Shown here one piece after another: positions 34,406-42,549 of a DNA stretch of 64,000 nucleotides; within the stretch, counting starts at the first letter, position 1, and every line of letters starts with the position of its first letter. Made by a program: the position numbers and the translations under genes. Under the pieces are notes generated by a model. The model saw only the letters and a list, made by a program, of their open reading frames with translations, searched no databases and was not told where the DNA came from. This DNA comes from JAICUF01 sp038250675 (lineage in GTDB: Bacteria; Gemmatimonadota; Gemmatimonadetes; Gemmatimonadales; GWC2-71-9): contig JBBSCB010000016.1 in NCBI GenBank assembly GCA_038250675.1, forward strand, positions 1-64,000, in the 5' to 3' direction.

Positions 34406-34891
34406 ATGATCTCAACCCGTGTCCTGGCCGGTCCCGCGGCGCTGGCAGCGGTCCTGGCGCTGGCAGGATGCAAGACCGGCGACTTCATGACGGACCCCGG
34501 CAGCAACCCGCCGGTCGTGACCCCGTTGACCTGCACCCAGAACGGGACCCCAGCGCCCTGTACCCTCCCGAGCGACTCCACGGTGACCGCGTTCGACATC
34601 GTGCTCGTCAGCAGCAGCTGCGACGCGGTCGATGACTACCTGCGTGTCACCCAGCCGGTAACCAGGCAACTGACGGCCGATGCGTGCCACGAGCAGGTCA
34701 ACAAGACGTGGACGATCAACGGCCCGTTTGCGGCCGGCACCGCGCTCAACGTCGAGATCGTGTCGACGCAGCTGCAGCGCCCGCCGTCGCTGCAGGCCAC
34801 TGGTCAGTACCCCCAGTGGACCCTGACGTTCGAGGATGGCGGTGACAGCGACTTCAACGACGTGGTGCTGACGGTAACCGCACGACCCTGA
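34406..34891 (+). CDS. Lipoprotein with a DxDFNDxV motif, function unknown
   Basis: The 161-residue protein has a signal peptide with a perfect lipobox LAGC (Cys22) and GAGGAG 7 nt before the ATG. The mature part is short, beta-rich and rich in Thr. It ends with FEDGGDSDFNDVVLTV, a pattern common in calcium-binding or DUF4114/LruC-like extracellular domains. Two later Cys residues may form a disulfide. It stands alone between prs and tRNA-Gln. The 262-nt region before it (34144-34405) holds the prs promoter but nothing else I recognise. Confidence 0.75.
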   Translation: MISTRVLAGPAALAAVLALAGCKTGDFMTDPGSNPPVVTPLTCTQNGTPAPCTLPSDSTVTAFDIVLVSSSCDAVDDYLRVTQPVTRQLTADACHEQVNKTWTINGPFAAGTALNVEIVSTQLQRPPSLQATGQYPQWTLTFEDGGDSDFNDVVLTVTARP

Positions 34892-34909
34892 GTCGGTCCC
34901 GGTCCGGCA

Positions 34910-34980
34910 TTGGCCCTGGTGGATTCGAACCACCATTCGCGGATCCAAAGTCCGCTGTCCTGCCATTGGACGAAGGGCCA
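34910..34980 (-). tRNA. tRNA-Gln (UUG)
   Basis: The minus strand folds into a full cloverleaf. The acceptor is TGGCCCT/AGGGCCA, the D stem GTCC/GGAC, the anticodon stem GCGGA/TCCGC with loop CTTTGGA, and the T arm GGTGG-TTCGAAT-CCACC. Anticodon TTG reads CAA. The CCA end is not encoded. Confidence 0.96.
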
Positions 34981-35260
34981 GCATCGTTGAATACCGAGAC
35001 CCGGGCGCCGCGATGGCGGGTCGGGCGGATTACCCCCGCAACTCGGCCGTGCACGGGCCGAACCAATCTACCATCTTCACGGACGTGAACAACCGTCCGC
35101 GCGCCGGGCCTGCCGCGCCCCGAAGATCGATGCGCCCGGGCGCCGGGCCACGCCAGTATCCTTCCCAATTACCCAAATGCGCTATGGGTTTACTTGTTTC
35201 TGTCGGCGAATTTCACGGAACTCTGCGCGATGGCCGGAGAGTAGCCGTTCCCAGGGCAGG
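34981..35260. other. 280-bp region without a gene
   Basis: This is the largest gene-free stretch of the window, between tRNA-Gln and the 3' end of ispE. Reading frames through it show no coding character. It holds the candidate tRNA-Gln promoter and palindrome at 35065-35092. A locally AT-richer part lies around 35160-35215, in which I see nothing further. Confidence 0.7.
35065..35092 (-). promoter_or_regulatory. Candidate tRNA-Gln promoter with a palindrome in the spacer
   Basis: On the minus strand TTGTTC (35092-35087) and TAGATT (35070-35065) are 16 nt apart, about 85 nt before the tRNA. The perfect palindrome TTCACGGACGTGAA (35076-35089) lies between and partly over the -35 box, where a repressor could block RNA polymerase. 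Confidence 0.35.
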
Positions 35261-36157
35261 TTACGCCCTCACCGGCGGTGGCCCCGCCAACGTCTCAGCC
35301 CGCGTCAGCCGGCCGTGCTTCGGACTGAGCATCACGGCCGCATCGTCGCGGTCCGCGGCGGACCGGTAGATCCCGAAGAGCGTCGATCCCGAGCCGCTCA
35401 TCCGGCACACCAGCGGCCGGGTGCCGGCCAGCGCTTCGAACGCCGCGCGCACCGCCGGCAGCCGCTCGAAGACCGGCGACTCGAAGTCGTTTCCCGCCAT
35501 CCGCCCGATGTCCCCCCACGCCGCCACCGACGGCAGGTCGAGCGCGAGCGCCCCTCGCCGCGAGCCCGGACGACGGACGGCGTCCAGCCACCCGTAGGCG
35601 CTGGCCGTCGCCACCGATGCCGGCGGCGTGAGCAGAAGCACCGGTGCCGCCGGGAGCGGCGGGAGCCGCAACATCCGGTCGCCGCGGTCCCAGGCCAGCG
35701 CGAGTGCCGCGCGCGACACGAAGAAGGGCACGTCGCTCCCCAGCCGCGCCGCCAGCTGCAGCAGTTCGTGGCGCGGCACGGCCTTGCCCGCAAGCTCGTT
35801 CACCGCGATCAGCGCCGCCGCCGCGTCGCTCGAGCCGCCGCCCAGGCCGGCCCCCACCGGGATGCGCTTCACTAGATGCAGACGCACGCCAAAGCGATTG
35901 CCCGTGGCCTCGAGGACCAGCCGGGCGGCTCGGACCGCCAGGTTGTCGGCGGCGGGCCCCACGTCGGCGCCTTCGCCAGCAGCGCCCTCGACGTCAATGG
36001 CGACATCGTCGCTGGTGCGTTCCGCCGTGAGCGTATCGGCCAGGCTCGTAAGACAGAAGAGCGTCTCGATGCCGTGGAAGCCGTCGTCCTCGCGCGCAAG
36101 GACACGGAGCAGAAGATTGAGCTTGGCGTGGGCCGTGACCCGTACCGTCTCGCTCAT
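35261..36157 (-). CDS. ispE: 4-diphosphocytidyl-2-C-methyl-D-erythritol kinase
   Basis: The 298-residue GHMP kinase has the opening AHAKLNLLLRVL, the ATP loop PVGAGLGGGSSDAAA and the third motif MSGSGSTLFGIY. IspE phosphorylates CDP-methylerythritol in the non-mevalonate isoprenoid pathway. The ATG at 36157 overlaps the stop of the flippase-like gene by 4 nt. A longer open frame upstream is the shadow of that gene. Confidence 0.95.
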   Translation of the reverse strand: MSETVRVTAHAKLNLLLRVLAREDDGFHGIETLFCLTSLADTLTAERTSDDVAIDVEGAAGEGADVGPAADNLAVRAARLVLEATGNRFGVRLHLVKRIPVGAGLGGGSSDAAAALIAVNELAGKAVPRHELLQLAARLGSDVPFFVSRAALALAWDRGDRMLRLPPLPAAPVLLLTPPASVATASAYGWLDAVRRPGSRRGALALDLPSVAAWGDIGRMAGNDFESPVFERLPAVRAAFEALAGTRPLVCRMSGSGSTLFGIYRSAADRDDAAVMLSPKHGRLTRAETLAGPPPVRA

Positions 36158-37224
36158 GAGGGGAGCGGACGCCGCGCGTCGGCCAGCGTGAAATCGGCCC
36201 GCGCCAGCGACCAGAGGCCGAGCAGGGTGATCGGGATGAAGGTGGTGACGTGGTAGACGAGCGCGTAGGCGGTCCCGCGCGTCGCACTCACGCCGTACAG
36301 CAGCAGCACCGCCTTGATCACCGCCTCGAAGACGCCGATGAAGCCGGGCGTGGACGGCACGGCGATGGCAAACATGAGCAGTCCCTGCAGCAGCACTGCG
36401 CCGGCGAAGTCCACCGGAAGATCGAATGCGGCGAAGGCGATCCAGAACGCCGCGGCATTGACCACCCACAGCACGATGGACCACGCGATGACTCCCGCGA
36501 GGCGTCCCGGCGACCGCAACGTGGCGAGTCCGTGGCGAACCCCCTCGATGAGTCGTACGAGAGTGCCGGCAATCCGGTCGCTCGGCACGACGCGTCGCAC
36601 CACCGCTTCCGCCGCGAGCGGCCATGCCACGACGGCGCTCGCCGCGACCAGCGCGGCGAGCGAGACCAGCCCACCGGTAAACGTGAGTCGAGCCACCGAG
36701 ACCGGTGTGCCGGCGATCGTAATGGCTGGCGGCAGGTGGGTGGTGAAGAGTGCGATGGCCAGCAGCCCGACCACCGTGAGCGCGTCGAAGACCCGCTCGA
36801 CCGCCACCGAGGACAGTGCGGGGGCGAGCCGCGTCCCGGTGAGCCGGGCCGCGGCGTAGCATCGCAGCAGCTCGCCGGCGCGGAGCGGAAAGACGTTGTT
36901 GGCCATGAAGCCCATTGCGACCGCATGCCAGAGCAGCAGCACGGGGAGTGCGGCGCCGTCGTCGGCCCGGAGCAGGAGGCGCCACCGGACCAGCCGGATG
37001 GGAAAGGCGCACGTGGCGACACCCACCGCCAGCGCGAGTGGTGCGAGATGGGCACCGCGGATTTCGCGCAGCAGCCCGGCGGCGTCGACACCCCGGAGCG
37101 CCCAAGCCAGAAATCCCAGCGAGACCGCAATGCCGACCAGCGCCGGCCAGCGTGAGCCGCGCGGCTGCGTCGGGGAGCTAATCGGCGCGTTCCAGTGCCA
37201 GCGGGACGAGGTCGAGCAACTCAT
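36154..37224 (-). CDS. Flippase-like domain (LPG synthase TM region) membrane protein
   Basis: The protein has about eight hydrophobic segments and the pattern of the UPF0104/lysylphosphatidylglycerol flippase-like family, including MGFMANNVFPLRAGELLRCYA and PGFIGVFEAVIKAVLLLYG. Such proteins move or help make lipids; the substrate is unknown. The listed ATG at 37224 overlaps the upstream gene by 47 nt. A more natural N-terminus (SSPTQPRGSRWPALVGIAVS) begins at a rare ATT at 37183 overlapping that gene's TAG, so the true start is open. With the ATG the protein has 356 residues. Confidence 0.85.
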   Translation of the reverse strand: MSCSTSSRWHWNAPISSPTQPRGSRWPALVGIAVSLGFLAWALRGVDAAGLLREIRGAHLAPLALAVGVATCAFPIRLVRWRLLLRADDGAALPVLLLWHAVAMGFMANNVFPLRAGELLRCYAAARLTGTRLAPALSSVAVERVFDALTVVGLLAIALFTTHLPPAITIAGTPVSVARLTFTGGLVSLAALVAASAVVAWPLAAEAVVRRVVPSDRIAGTLVRLIEGVRHGLATLRSPGRLAGVIAWSIVLWVVNAAAFWIAFAAFDLPVDFAGAVLLQGLLMFAIAVPSTPGFIGVFEAVIKAVLLLYGVSATRGTAYALVYHVTTFIPITLLGLWSLARADFTLADARRPLPS

Positions 37225-38914
37225 GGAGCAGGGGCTCACTCTCGCCCTGGACCAGGCCGGCGCCCAGCCGCCGCGCGAGCGCGTCGCGAACCTCAGCCGC
37301 CCGCTCGAGTGCGGCGCGCCCTCGGTAGCAGAGCGAGCGGATATCCACGGCGGCGTCATCGGTCGCCGGCACCGTGCCGGCTGCGGAGCGCGAGCCGGCG
37401 ACGAGTGCCTCGATGGAAGCGGGGCCGAGCCCATGCTCGCGGATCAGCCGTGTGTAGGTGACGTAGCTGGTTTCCAGCGCGGTCGGCCCATCCGGCTCAG
37501 GGACGGGGCCATCAGGGGCGAGCTCGCCGATGGCGATGACCGGTTCGGCGTCTGTCGCCTCGTCCGGCGACTCGGTGTAGGCCAGCGACCCGACGGGGAC
37601 CACGTCTGACTCTCCGTCGTTGGCCAGCGACTCGATCGAGACTACGTCCGGCTCGGCAGGCGCGTCCAGCTGGTCGATCCGATAGGCCACGTCCAGCAGC
37701 CGCCGCGCGGTCACGTGCTGATCTGCGCTCTGCGCCAGGCCGCGCACCAGCCCCCCGATGTCCCGGAGCGCGGCGGCGAAGCCGTCCGGCGCGGCGGCGG
37801 CGGCGCCCGATCCGATCGCCTCGCGCGCCGACCGGCCGAACACCGCGAGCGCGGCCGGCACCGCATCCTCGCCGCCGATCGCGAGCGAGCGCAGCGTCGC
37901 GACCAGCGCGTAGAGACGGAGGTCACGAATGGTGGCCGATTCGGCATCTTCGATCCGGTCGGCGGCCTGCACCAGGTGCTCGCCGTAGCTGACCAGCTCG
38001 ACGGGGCCGAGCGGGGCGCGGACGCTGAAGTGCGGCTGGGTGGTGGGGCGCTCCATCGGAGCGGGATCGCCGTCGATGTAGAGTAGTTCGATGGCGACGA
38101 CGTCGCGCTCGACGGCAAATGCGCGGAGCAGCCGCTCGGTGAAGAGCCGCGCCTCATCGGGGTCGGGAGCCGGCTTGCCGACGGACGCCACGTCACATGC
38201 AATGCGGGTGAGTGACTGTGCGGCGGCGCGCAGGAGGTCGTCCACGCCGGCCGGCGGCGCGAACAGCCGCGTCAGATCGCCGACCGCCAGCTCGATGCCA
38301 TCGAGTATCTCGGGCAGCGGGGTGAGCTCGGCGATCTCCGCCAGGCCGCGCAGCGACTGCATGCGGCGCAGGACGGCATAGAGCGGCTCCCGTGCGTCCG
38401 GCGTGTCGACGAGTGCCTGCGCGGCGCGGTCCAGCGCACTGGCGATGAGTGCGCTCTCCCGCGCGACGAAGGCCCGCACACCGGTGTTGAGCTCGATGGG
38501 CACCGCTGACCCGGGGGATGCGGCGCGGTCAGGCGCCGGCGGGGCGCCGCCGGTGAGGGTCTCCAGCGCGCTGGTCAGCCGCGCCGCCCGCGCCGCATCT
38601 GCCGAGCTCCACTCGCGCGCGCGCCGGACCAGTTGGCGGAACTCGTCGATGGCCTGACCGAGCTGCTCACGAAGCGCCGGGTCCCAGGTCCGTGTTCCCG
38701 CCCGGAGCGCCCGCGCCAGCGCCTCGACGCCGGCCGCGGCACGCGCAATCGCGGGCTGGTTGGCCATCAGCGCCGAGCCGCGGAGGGCGCGGGCGTACCG
38801 CAGCAGCTCGTCGGGCGGCGGCCCATCGGGTCGGCCCAGGAGTTGCTCGAGGCGGTCGAGGCATTCCCCGGCCTCGAGCGCAAAGAAGTCGGCTGACCCC
38901 AGCGGATTGCTCAT
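37178..38914 (-). CDS. Hpt-like domain protein lacking the phospho-accepting histidine
   Basis: The 578-residue protein starts with a helical domain resembling a histidine phosphotransfer domain: FALEAGECLDRLEQLLGR, then ELLRYARALRGSALMAN. In the CheA-P1/Hpt pattern xxHxLKGSA the His position is Arg here, so it probably cannot be phosphorylated. The rest is mostly helical with acidic repeats (PVGSLAYTESPDE, VIAIGELAPDG) around 440-480, and I recognise no further domain. It may be a scaffold or a decoy in signalling; that is inference. GAGGGG precedes the ATG. Confidence 0.72.
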   Translation of the reverse strand: MSNPLGSADFFALEAGECLDRLEQLLGRPDGPPPDELLRYARALRGSALMANQPAIARAAAGVEALARALRAGTRTWDPALREQLGQAIDEFRQLVRRAREWSSADAARAARLTSALETLTGGAPPAPDRAASPGSAVPIELNTGVRAFVARESALIASALDRAAQALVDTPDAREPLYAVLRRMQSLRGLAEIAELTPLPEILDGIELAVGDLTRLFAPPAGVDDLLRAAAQSLTRIACDVASVGKPAPDPDEARLFTERLLRAFAVERDVVAIELLYIDGDPAPMERPTTQPHFSVRAPLGPVELVSYGEHLVQAADRIEDAESATIRDLRLYALVATLRSLAIGGEDAVPAALAVFGRSAREAIGSGAAAAAPDGFAAALRDIGGLVRGLAQSADQHVTARRLLDVAYRIDQLDAPAEPDVVSIESLANDGESDVVPVGSLAYTESPDEATDAEPVIAIGELAPDGPVPEPDGPTALETSYVTYTRLIREHGLGPASIEALVAGSRSAAGTVPATDDAAVDIRSLCYRGRAALERAAEVRDALARRLGAGLVQGESEPLLHELLDLVPLALERAD

Positions 38915-38947
38915 GCCCCCTCGCGGAAGAAGCGTCGGACCGGATGC

Positions 38948-38977
38948 AGTGTACGCGCCGCCCCGGCGTCAGGTCAA
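38948..38977 (-). promoter_or_regulatory. Candidate promoter of the Hpt-like gene
   Basis: TTGACC (38977-38972, 5 of 6) and TACACT (38953-38948, 4 of 6) are 18 nt apart at the very end of pdxJ. A start near 38941 gives a leader of about 27 nt. It would let the Hpt-like, flippase-like and ispE genes be transcribed independently of pdxJ. Confidence 0.42.
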
Positions 38978-39700
38978 CGCAGGACGGGCGGCGTGCACCA
39001 GCGCCGCCATTTCGGACACCGCGCGCCCCGTGCCAACCAGGATCGCCCGGCTCATCACGCTGTGCCCGATGTTCAGCTCTTCGATGTCCTCCAGCGCCGC
39101 CACCGGCCCCACGTTGGCGTAGGTGAGCCCGTGACCCGCGTGCACCGCGAGCCCCATGGCCCGCGCGGCCGCCGCCGCATCGGCGAGCTGGCGGAGGGCC
39201 GCGTCCCCCTCGCGCCATCCGTGCGCATAGCGCCCGGTATGAAGCTCGATCGCGGGGACGCCGAGCTCGTGCGCGGCGGTCACGGCGCGGAGGTCGGGAT
39301 CGATGAACAGACTGACGCGGCAGCCGGCATCGGTCAGCTGCCGCGCCACGTCACCGATCCGGCCGGGCCGGGACAGGTCGAGGCCGCCTTCGGTCGTGAC
39401 TTCCTCCCGGCGTTCCGGTACCAGCGTCGCCTGATAGGGCCGCAGCCGGCAGGCCAGCGCGACGATATCGTCGCTGGTGGCCAGTTCGAGGTTGAGTACG
39501 GTGGTCACCTGGCCGGCCAGCCGCTCCACGTCCGCGTCCTGGATATGCCGCCGGTCCTCCCGCAGGTGCGCCGTAATGCCGTCCGCGCCGGCCCGCTCGG
39601 CCAGCACCGCGGCCTCGACCGGATCGGGCTCATCGGTACGTCGGGCCTGCCGCAGCGTGGCGACATGGTCGATATTGATGTACAGGCGGATGCCAGTCAT
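38969..39700 (-). CDS. pdxJ: Pyridoxine 5'-phosphate synthase
   Basis: The 243-residue TIM-barrel enzyme begins with YINIDHVATLRQAR and holds GADGITAHLREDRRHI and AGHGLTYANVGPVA, the conserved PdxJ segments including the phosphate site. It condenses deoxyxylulose 5-phosphate with 3-amino-2-oxopropyl phosphate in the final ring-forming step of vitamin B6 synthesis. Length matches E. coli PdxJ (243). Confidence 0.97.
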   Translation of the reverse strand: MTGIRLYINIDHVATLRQARRTDEPDPVEAAVLAERAGADGITAHLREDRRHIQDADVERLAGQVTTVLNLELATSDDIVALACRLRPYQATLVPERREEVTTEGGLDLSRPGRIGDVARQLTDAGCRVSLFIDPDLRAVTAAHELGVPAIELHTGRYAHGWREGDAALRQLADAAAAARAMGLAVHAGHGLTYANVGPVAALEDIEELNIGHSVMSRAILVGTGRAVSEMAALVHAARPALT

Positions 39701-39729
39701 TGTCCGGTGCTCGTCTGCCGGTTTATGTT
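39700..39729 (+). promoter_or_regulatory. Candidate promoter of the lipoprotein gene at 39759
   Basis: TTGTCC (39700-39705, 4 of 6) and TATGTT (39724-39729, 4 of 6) are 18 nt apart and overlap the start of the divergent pdxJ gene. The expected start near 39736 leaves a short leader with GGAG before the GTG. Confidence 0.4.
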
Positions 39730-39758
39730 CGCCTCACCCTCGTTCCGGGAGTTCCCGC

Positions 39759-40214
39759 GTGACCCAGCGATCATTCGTCGGGCTTGGCCTCGTTCTGCTG
39801 GTCGCCGCGTGCGGCGGTCACTCGCAGGCCGGCAGCCCGGCGCCGGCGCCGTCCGCCGAACATGCGGTCCAGGCCTTTCTCGGCGCCGTGACTGACAGCA
39901 ATGTCGCCAAGATGGCCCAGTTGTGGGGGTCCGCCAAGGGCCCTGCGGCCCAGACCCACGAACCGTCCGATTACCAGCGACGGATCGTCGTCATCCAGTC
40001 CTACCTGCGCGGCGCCCGATACCGGATCCTGTCGAACGATCCCATCACGGGCGATGCGGTTCGGCGCCAGCTCCAGGTGGAGCTCTCCCGCGACCGGTGC
40101 CAGAAGGTGGTGCCGTTCATGGTGATCGAGACGGCCCATGGCTGGATCATCAACTCCATCGATATCGGAGCCGCGGGGAGCCCCGGCCGGCCGTGTGACA
40201 CGCCGCCCCAGTAG
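39759..40214 (+). CDS. Small lipoprotein of unknown function
   Basis: The 151-residue protein starts at GTG, with GGAG 7 nt upstream, and has a lipobox VAAC (Cys18). The mature domain begins EHAVQAFLGAVTDSNVAKMAQLWG, the pattern of small NTF2-like or DUF4878-type domains found in lipoproteins. Two Cys residues near the end may be paired. The fold assignment is tentative and the function unknown. It converges with the epimerase gene. Confidence 0.72.
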   Translation: MTQRSFVGLGLVLLVAACGGHSQAGSPAPAPSAEHAVQAFLGAVTDSNVAKMAQLWGSAKGPAAQTHEPSDYQRRIVVIQSYLRGARYRILSNDPITGDAVRRQLQVELSRDRCQKVVPFMVIETAHGWIINSIDIGAAGSPGRPCDTPPQ

Positions 40215-40234
40215 GGCGGGAACCGGTCGGTGTT

Positions 40235-40627
40235 CTATTCGGTGAGCTCGACCAGGATACCGCTCGTGGCCCTGGGATGGATGAAGGCGATCCGCTTGCC
40301 GCCCGCGCCGCTTCGCGGGACGTCGTCGACCAGCTGGTAGCCGGCGGCGCGACAGGCGTCGAGCGCGGCATCGAGATCGTCGACGCGGTAGCAGATGTGG
40401 TGGATGCCGGGTCCGCGCCGGGCCAGAAAGCGGGCGACTGGTCCGTCATCGTCGTTGGGTGACAGCAGCTCGACGTCGGACGCGCCAAAGGGCAGCGACA
40501 CGATCGTCGCACCATCCGCGGTCTCAGGAGGATGCGGCGTGAGATGCAGGACATCCCGGTAGAACGCCAGCGCGGCGTCCAGATCGGGGACGGCAATGCC
40601 GACATGTGCGATGCGCGGCTCGGTCAC
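40235..40627 (-). CDS. mce: Methylmalonyl-CoA epimerase (VOC family)
   Basis: The 130-residue protein is a single VOC unit pair with IAHVGIAVPDLDAALAFYRDVL, PGIHHICYRVDDLDAAL and ILVELTE. These supply the metal-binding His and Glu residues of methylmalonyl-CoA epimerase. It interconverts the two methylmalonyl-CoA stereoisomers in propionate metabolism. No mutase is in the window. The GTG at 40627 has GGAGG 6 nt upstream; the longer frame reaching 40798 runs into trxA and is spurious. Confidence 0.88.
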   Translation of the reverse strand: MTEPRIAHVGIAVPDLDAALAFYRDVLHLTPHPPETADGATIVSLPFGASDVELLSPNDDDGPVARFLARRGPGIHHICYRVDDLDAALDACRAAGYQLVDDVPRSGAGGKRIAFIHPRATSGILVELTE

Positions 40628-40697
40628 TCGGGCCTCCACGCCGAAAACGATTACCTTGGAAACGCCCGGACGGGCGTCACGAATGGAGAATAACAGG

Positions 40698-41036
40698 ATG
40701 AGCGCAACGAACACGCAGACCGTACACGTTACCGACGCGTCCTTTGCCGGCGACATCGAGCAGGCGCCGGGCCTCGTACTGGTGGACTTCTGGGCCACCT
40801 GGTGCGGCCCCTGCCAGGTGGTGGCGCCGATCCTCGATCAGCTCGCCGGGGAATATGCGGGCAAGGCCAAGGTCGCCAAAGTGGACGTGGACACCAACCA
40901 GCGGACGGCCGCGCGATTCAACGTGCGCTCCATTCCGAGCGTGCTGTTCTTCAAGGACGGCCAGCACGTCGATACCGTCGTCGGAGCGGTGCCCAAGGCC
41001 ACGCTCGAGGCGAAGATCAAGCAGCACCTGGGGTAG
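40698..41036 (+). CDS. trxA: Thioredoxin
   Basis: The 112-residue protein has the active site WCGPC in VLVDFWATWCGPCQ and the cis-Pro in SIPSVLFF, typical of thioredoxin 1. It reduces protein disulfides in the cytoplasm. ATG 40698 has GGAG 9 nt upstream; ATG 40683 is a less likely alternative. It heads a train of eleven overlapping genes, and its TAG overlaps the rsmI GTG by 1 nt. Confidence 0.95.
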   Translation: MSATNTQTVHVTDASFAGDIEQAPGLVLVDFWATWCGPCQVVAPILDQLAGEYAGKAKVAKVDVDTNQRTAARFNVRSIPSVLFFKDGQHVDTVVGAVPKATLEAKIKQHLG

Positions 41037-41872
41037 TGGCCGCCGGGACGCTCTACGTCGTCGCCACCCCGCTCGGCAATCTCGGGGACCTGACCCCGCG
41101 CGCCGCGGAGATCCTCCGCGGCGTGCCAGTGGTCGCGGCCGAAGACACCCGCCGCACCCGCGGCCTGCTCACCCATCTTGGCGCGTCACCGCGCCTGCTC
41201 AGCTTCCATCAGCATTCCGATGACCGTCGCCTTGACGCCATCCTCGCGCTCCTCGCGGCGGGGCAGGACGTGGCGCTCGTGTCCGACGCCGGCACGCCCG
41301 TCGTCAGCGATCCCGGCGCCGACCTCGTGGCGGCGGTGCGTGCGGCGGGGTCGCCGGTCGTCCCCATACCGGGTGTCTCCGCCGTCGCGACGGCGTTGTC
41401 CGTCTGCGGCCTCCCGGGGGATCGCTACCTCTTCCTCGGCTTCGTGCCCCGCAAGGGCGCGGAACGCGCGCATCTGCTCGGTCGCGCGGTGCGGGAGGAA
41501 TGGCCGGTCGTGCTGTTCGAGGCGCCCACCCGGCTGGCCGCCCTCCTGACCGATCTGGCGGCGCTGGCCGGCGGGACGCGACACGCCTTCGTCGCACGGG
41601 AGCTGACCAAGCTGCACGAAGAGCTGCGCGCGGGCACACTGGACGAGCTGACCGGGTATTTTTCGGCGCAGGAACCCCGCGGTGAAATCACCGTAGTGCT
41701 GAGCGGGACCACGCGTGGGCCGGAGCCGGACCGAAGCGCCGAGGCGGCGGTGCTCGCTGCGGAATGGCTCGCGGAGGGCGTCTCCCGGCGCGACGTGGTG
41801 GAACGGTTGATCAGCAGACTCGGCATGTCGAGAAACGACGCCTATCGGCGTGTGATGGAGATGCAGGAATGA
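41036..41872 (+). CDS. rsmI: 16S rRNA 2'-O-ribose C1402 methyltransferase
   Basis: The 278-residue SAM enzyme of the tetrapyrrole-methylase fold starts AAGTLYVVATPLGNLGDLTPRA. It holds EDTRRTRGLL, VSDAGTPVVSDPG and PIPGVSAVATALS, all typical of RsmI. It methylates C1402 in the ribosomal P site. The GTG overlaps the trxA stop, and the longer open frame inside trxA is not family sequence. Confidence 0.95.
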   Translation: MAAGTLYVVATPLGNLGDLTPRAAEILRGVPVVAAEDTRRTRGLLTHLGASPRLLSFHQHSDDRRLDAILALLAAGQDVALVSDAGTPVVSDPGADLVAAVRAAGSPVVPIPGVSAVATALSVCGLPGDRYLFLGFVPRKGAERAHLLGRAVREEWPVVLFEAPTRLAALLTDLAALAGGTRHAFVARELTKLHEELRAGTLDELTGYFSAQEPRGEITVVLSGTTRGPEPDRSAEAAVLAAEWLAEGVSRRDVVERLISRLGMSRNDAYRRVMEMQE

Positions 41873-42549
41873 CCCACCTTTCGCGGACGCTACTCGCCGG
41901 TGTCGTGCTGCTGGCGTCGGCAGGTCCGGCCGGAGCCCAGGGCAGCACCGGAACACTCACCATCGGCCGCCTCCACTACGACGGAGGCGGCGACTGGTAT
42001 GCCAACCCGTCCAGTCTGCCGAATCTGCTCGAAGCGATTCGAACCCGCACGCCCATCCGCGCCGCCGCCACCGAGAAGGTCGTGACGCTGGGCAGTGATG
42101 ACCTCTGGAACGTGCCCTACATCTACATGACCGGCCATGGGACCGTGCACTGGAGCGACGCCGACATTCAGATCCTGCGCCGCTACCTGGGACAGGGCGG
42201 GTTTCTCCACGTGGACGACAACTACGGCATGGATGCCTCGATACGCGGCGAGCTGGCACGCCTCTACCCCGATCATCCGCTGGTCGAGGTGCCCCTCGAT
42301 CACCCGATCTATCACCTGGTCTACGACTTTCCCCGCGGCGTCCCCAAGATCCACGAGCACGACGGGAAGCCCGCCCAGGGGTTCGGCATCTTTCTCGATG
42401 GCCGGCTGGTGGTGTACTACACCTATCAATCCGACCTGGGTGACGGGTGGGAAGACCCCGAGGTTCATCATGACCCGCCGGAAAAGCACGAGGCCGCACT
42501 CCGCATGGGGGTGAATCTCTACGCCTACGCCGTAGGATACGGGGGATGA
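41869..42549 (+). CDS. DUF4159 domain-containing exported protein
   Basis: The 226-residue protein has a signal peptide ending near residue 24 (AGPAGAQ). A DUF4159 domain follows, recognised by RLHYDGGGDWYANPSSLPNLL, GGFLHVDDNYGMD and DHPIYHLVYDFPRG. DUF4159 folds like a glutamine-amidotransferase-type domain in other proteins, but no activity is established. Here it is a stand-alone periplasmic protein. It overlaps rsmI and the DUF4175 gene by 4 nt each. In relatives it is commonly linked to DUF4175 and MoxR/DUF58 genes; the last two are absent here. Confidence 0.87.
   Translation: MTHLSRTLLAGVVLLASAGPAGAQGSTGTLTIGRLHYDGGGDWYANPSSLPNLLEAIRTRTPIRAAATEKVVTLGSDDLWNVPYIYMTGHGTVHWSDADIQILRRYLGQGGFLHVDDNYGMDASIRGELARLYPDHPLVEVPLDHPIYHLVYDFPRGVPKIHEHDGKPAQGFGIFLDGRLVVYYTYQSDLGDGWEDPEVHHDPPEKHEAALRMGVNLYAYAVGYGG

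Noticed and set aside
34981..35260. Short plus-strand open frame from 35013 as a gene
   Set aside because: It runs into the antisense of ispE, lacks a ribosome-binding site and its product has no coding character.
36158..37105. Upstream extension of ispE to a 614-residue product
   Set aside because: The extension is the flippase-like gene read in the wrong frame. IspE starts at MSETVRVTAHAKLN.
40663..40676. CGCCCGGACGGGCG palindrome before trxA as an operator
   Set aside because: It has a 2-nt centre and pure GC arms, expected by chance here, and I found no good promoter boxes around it.
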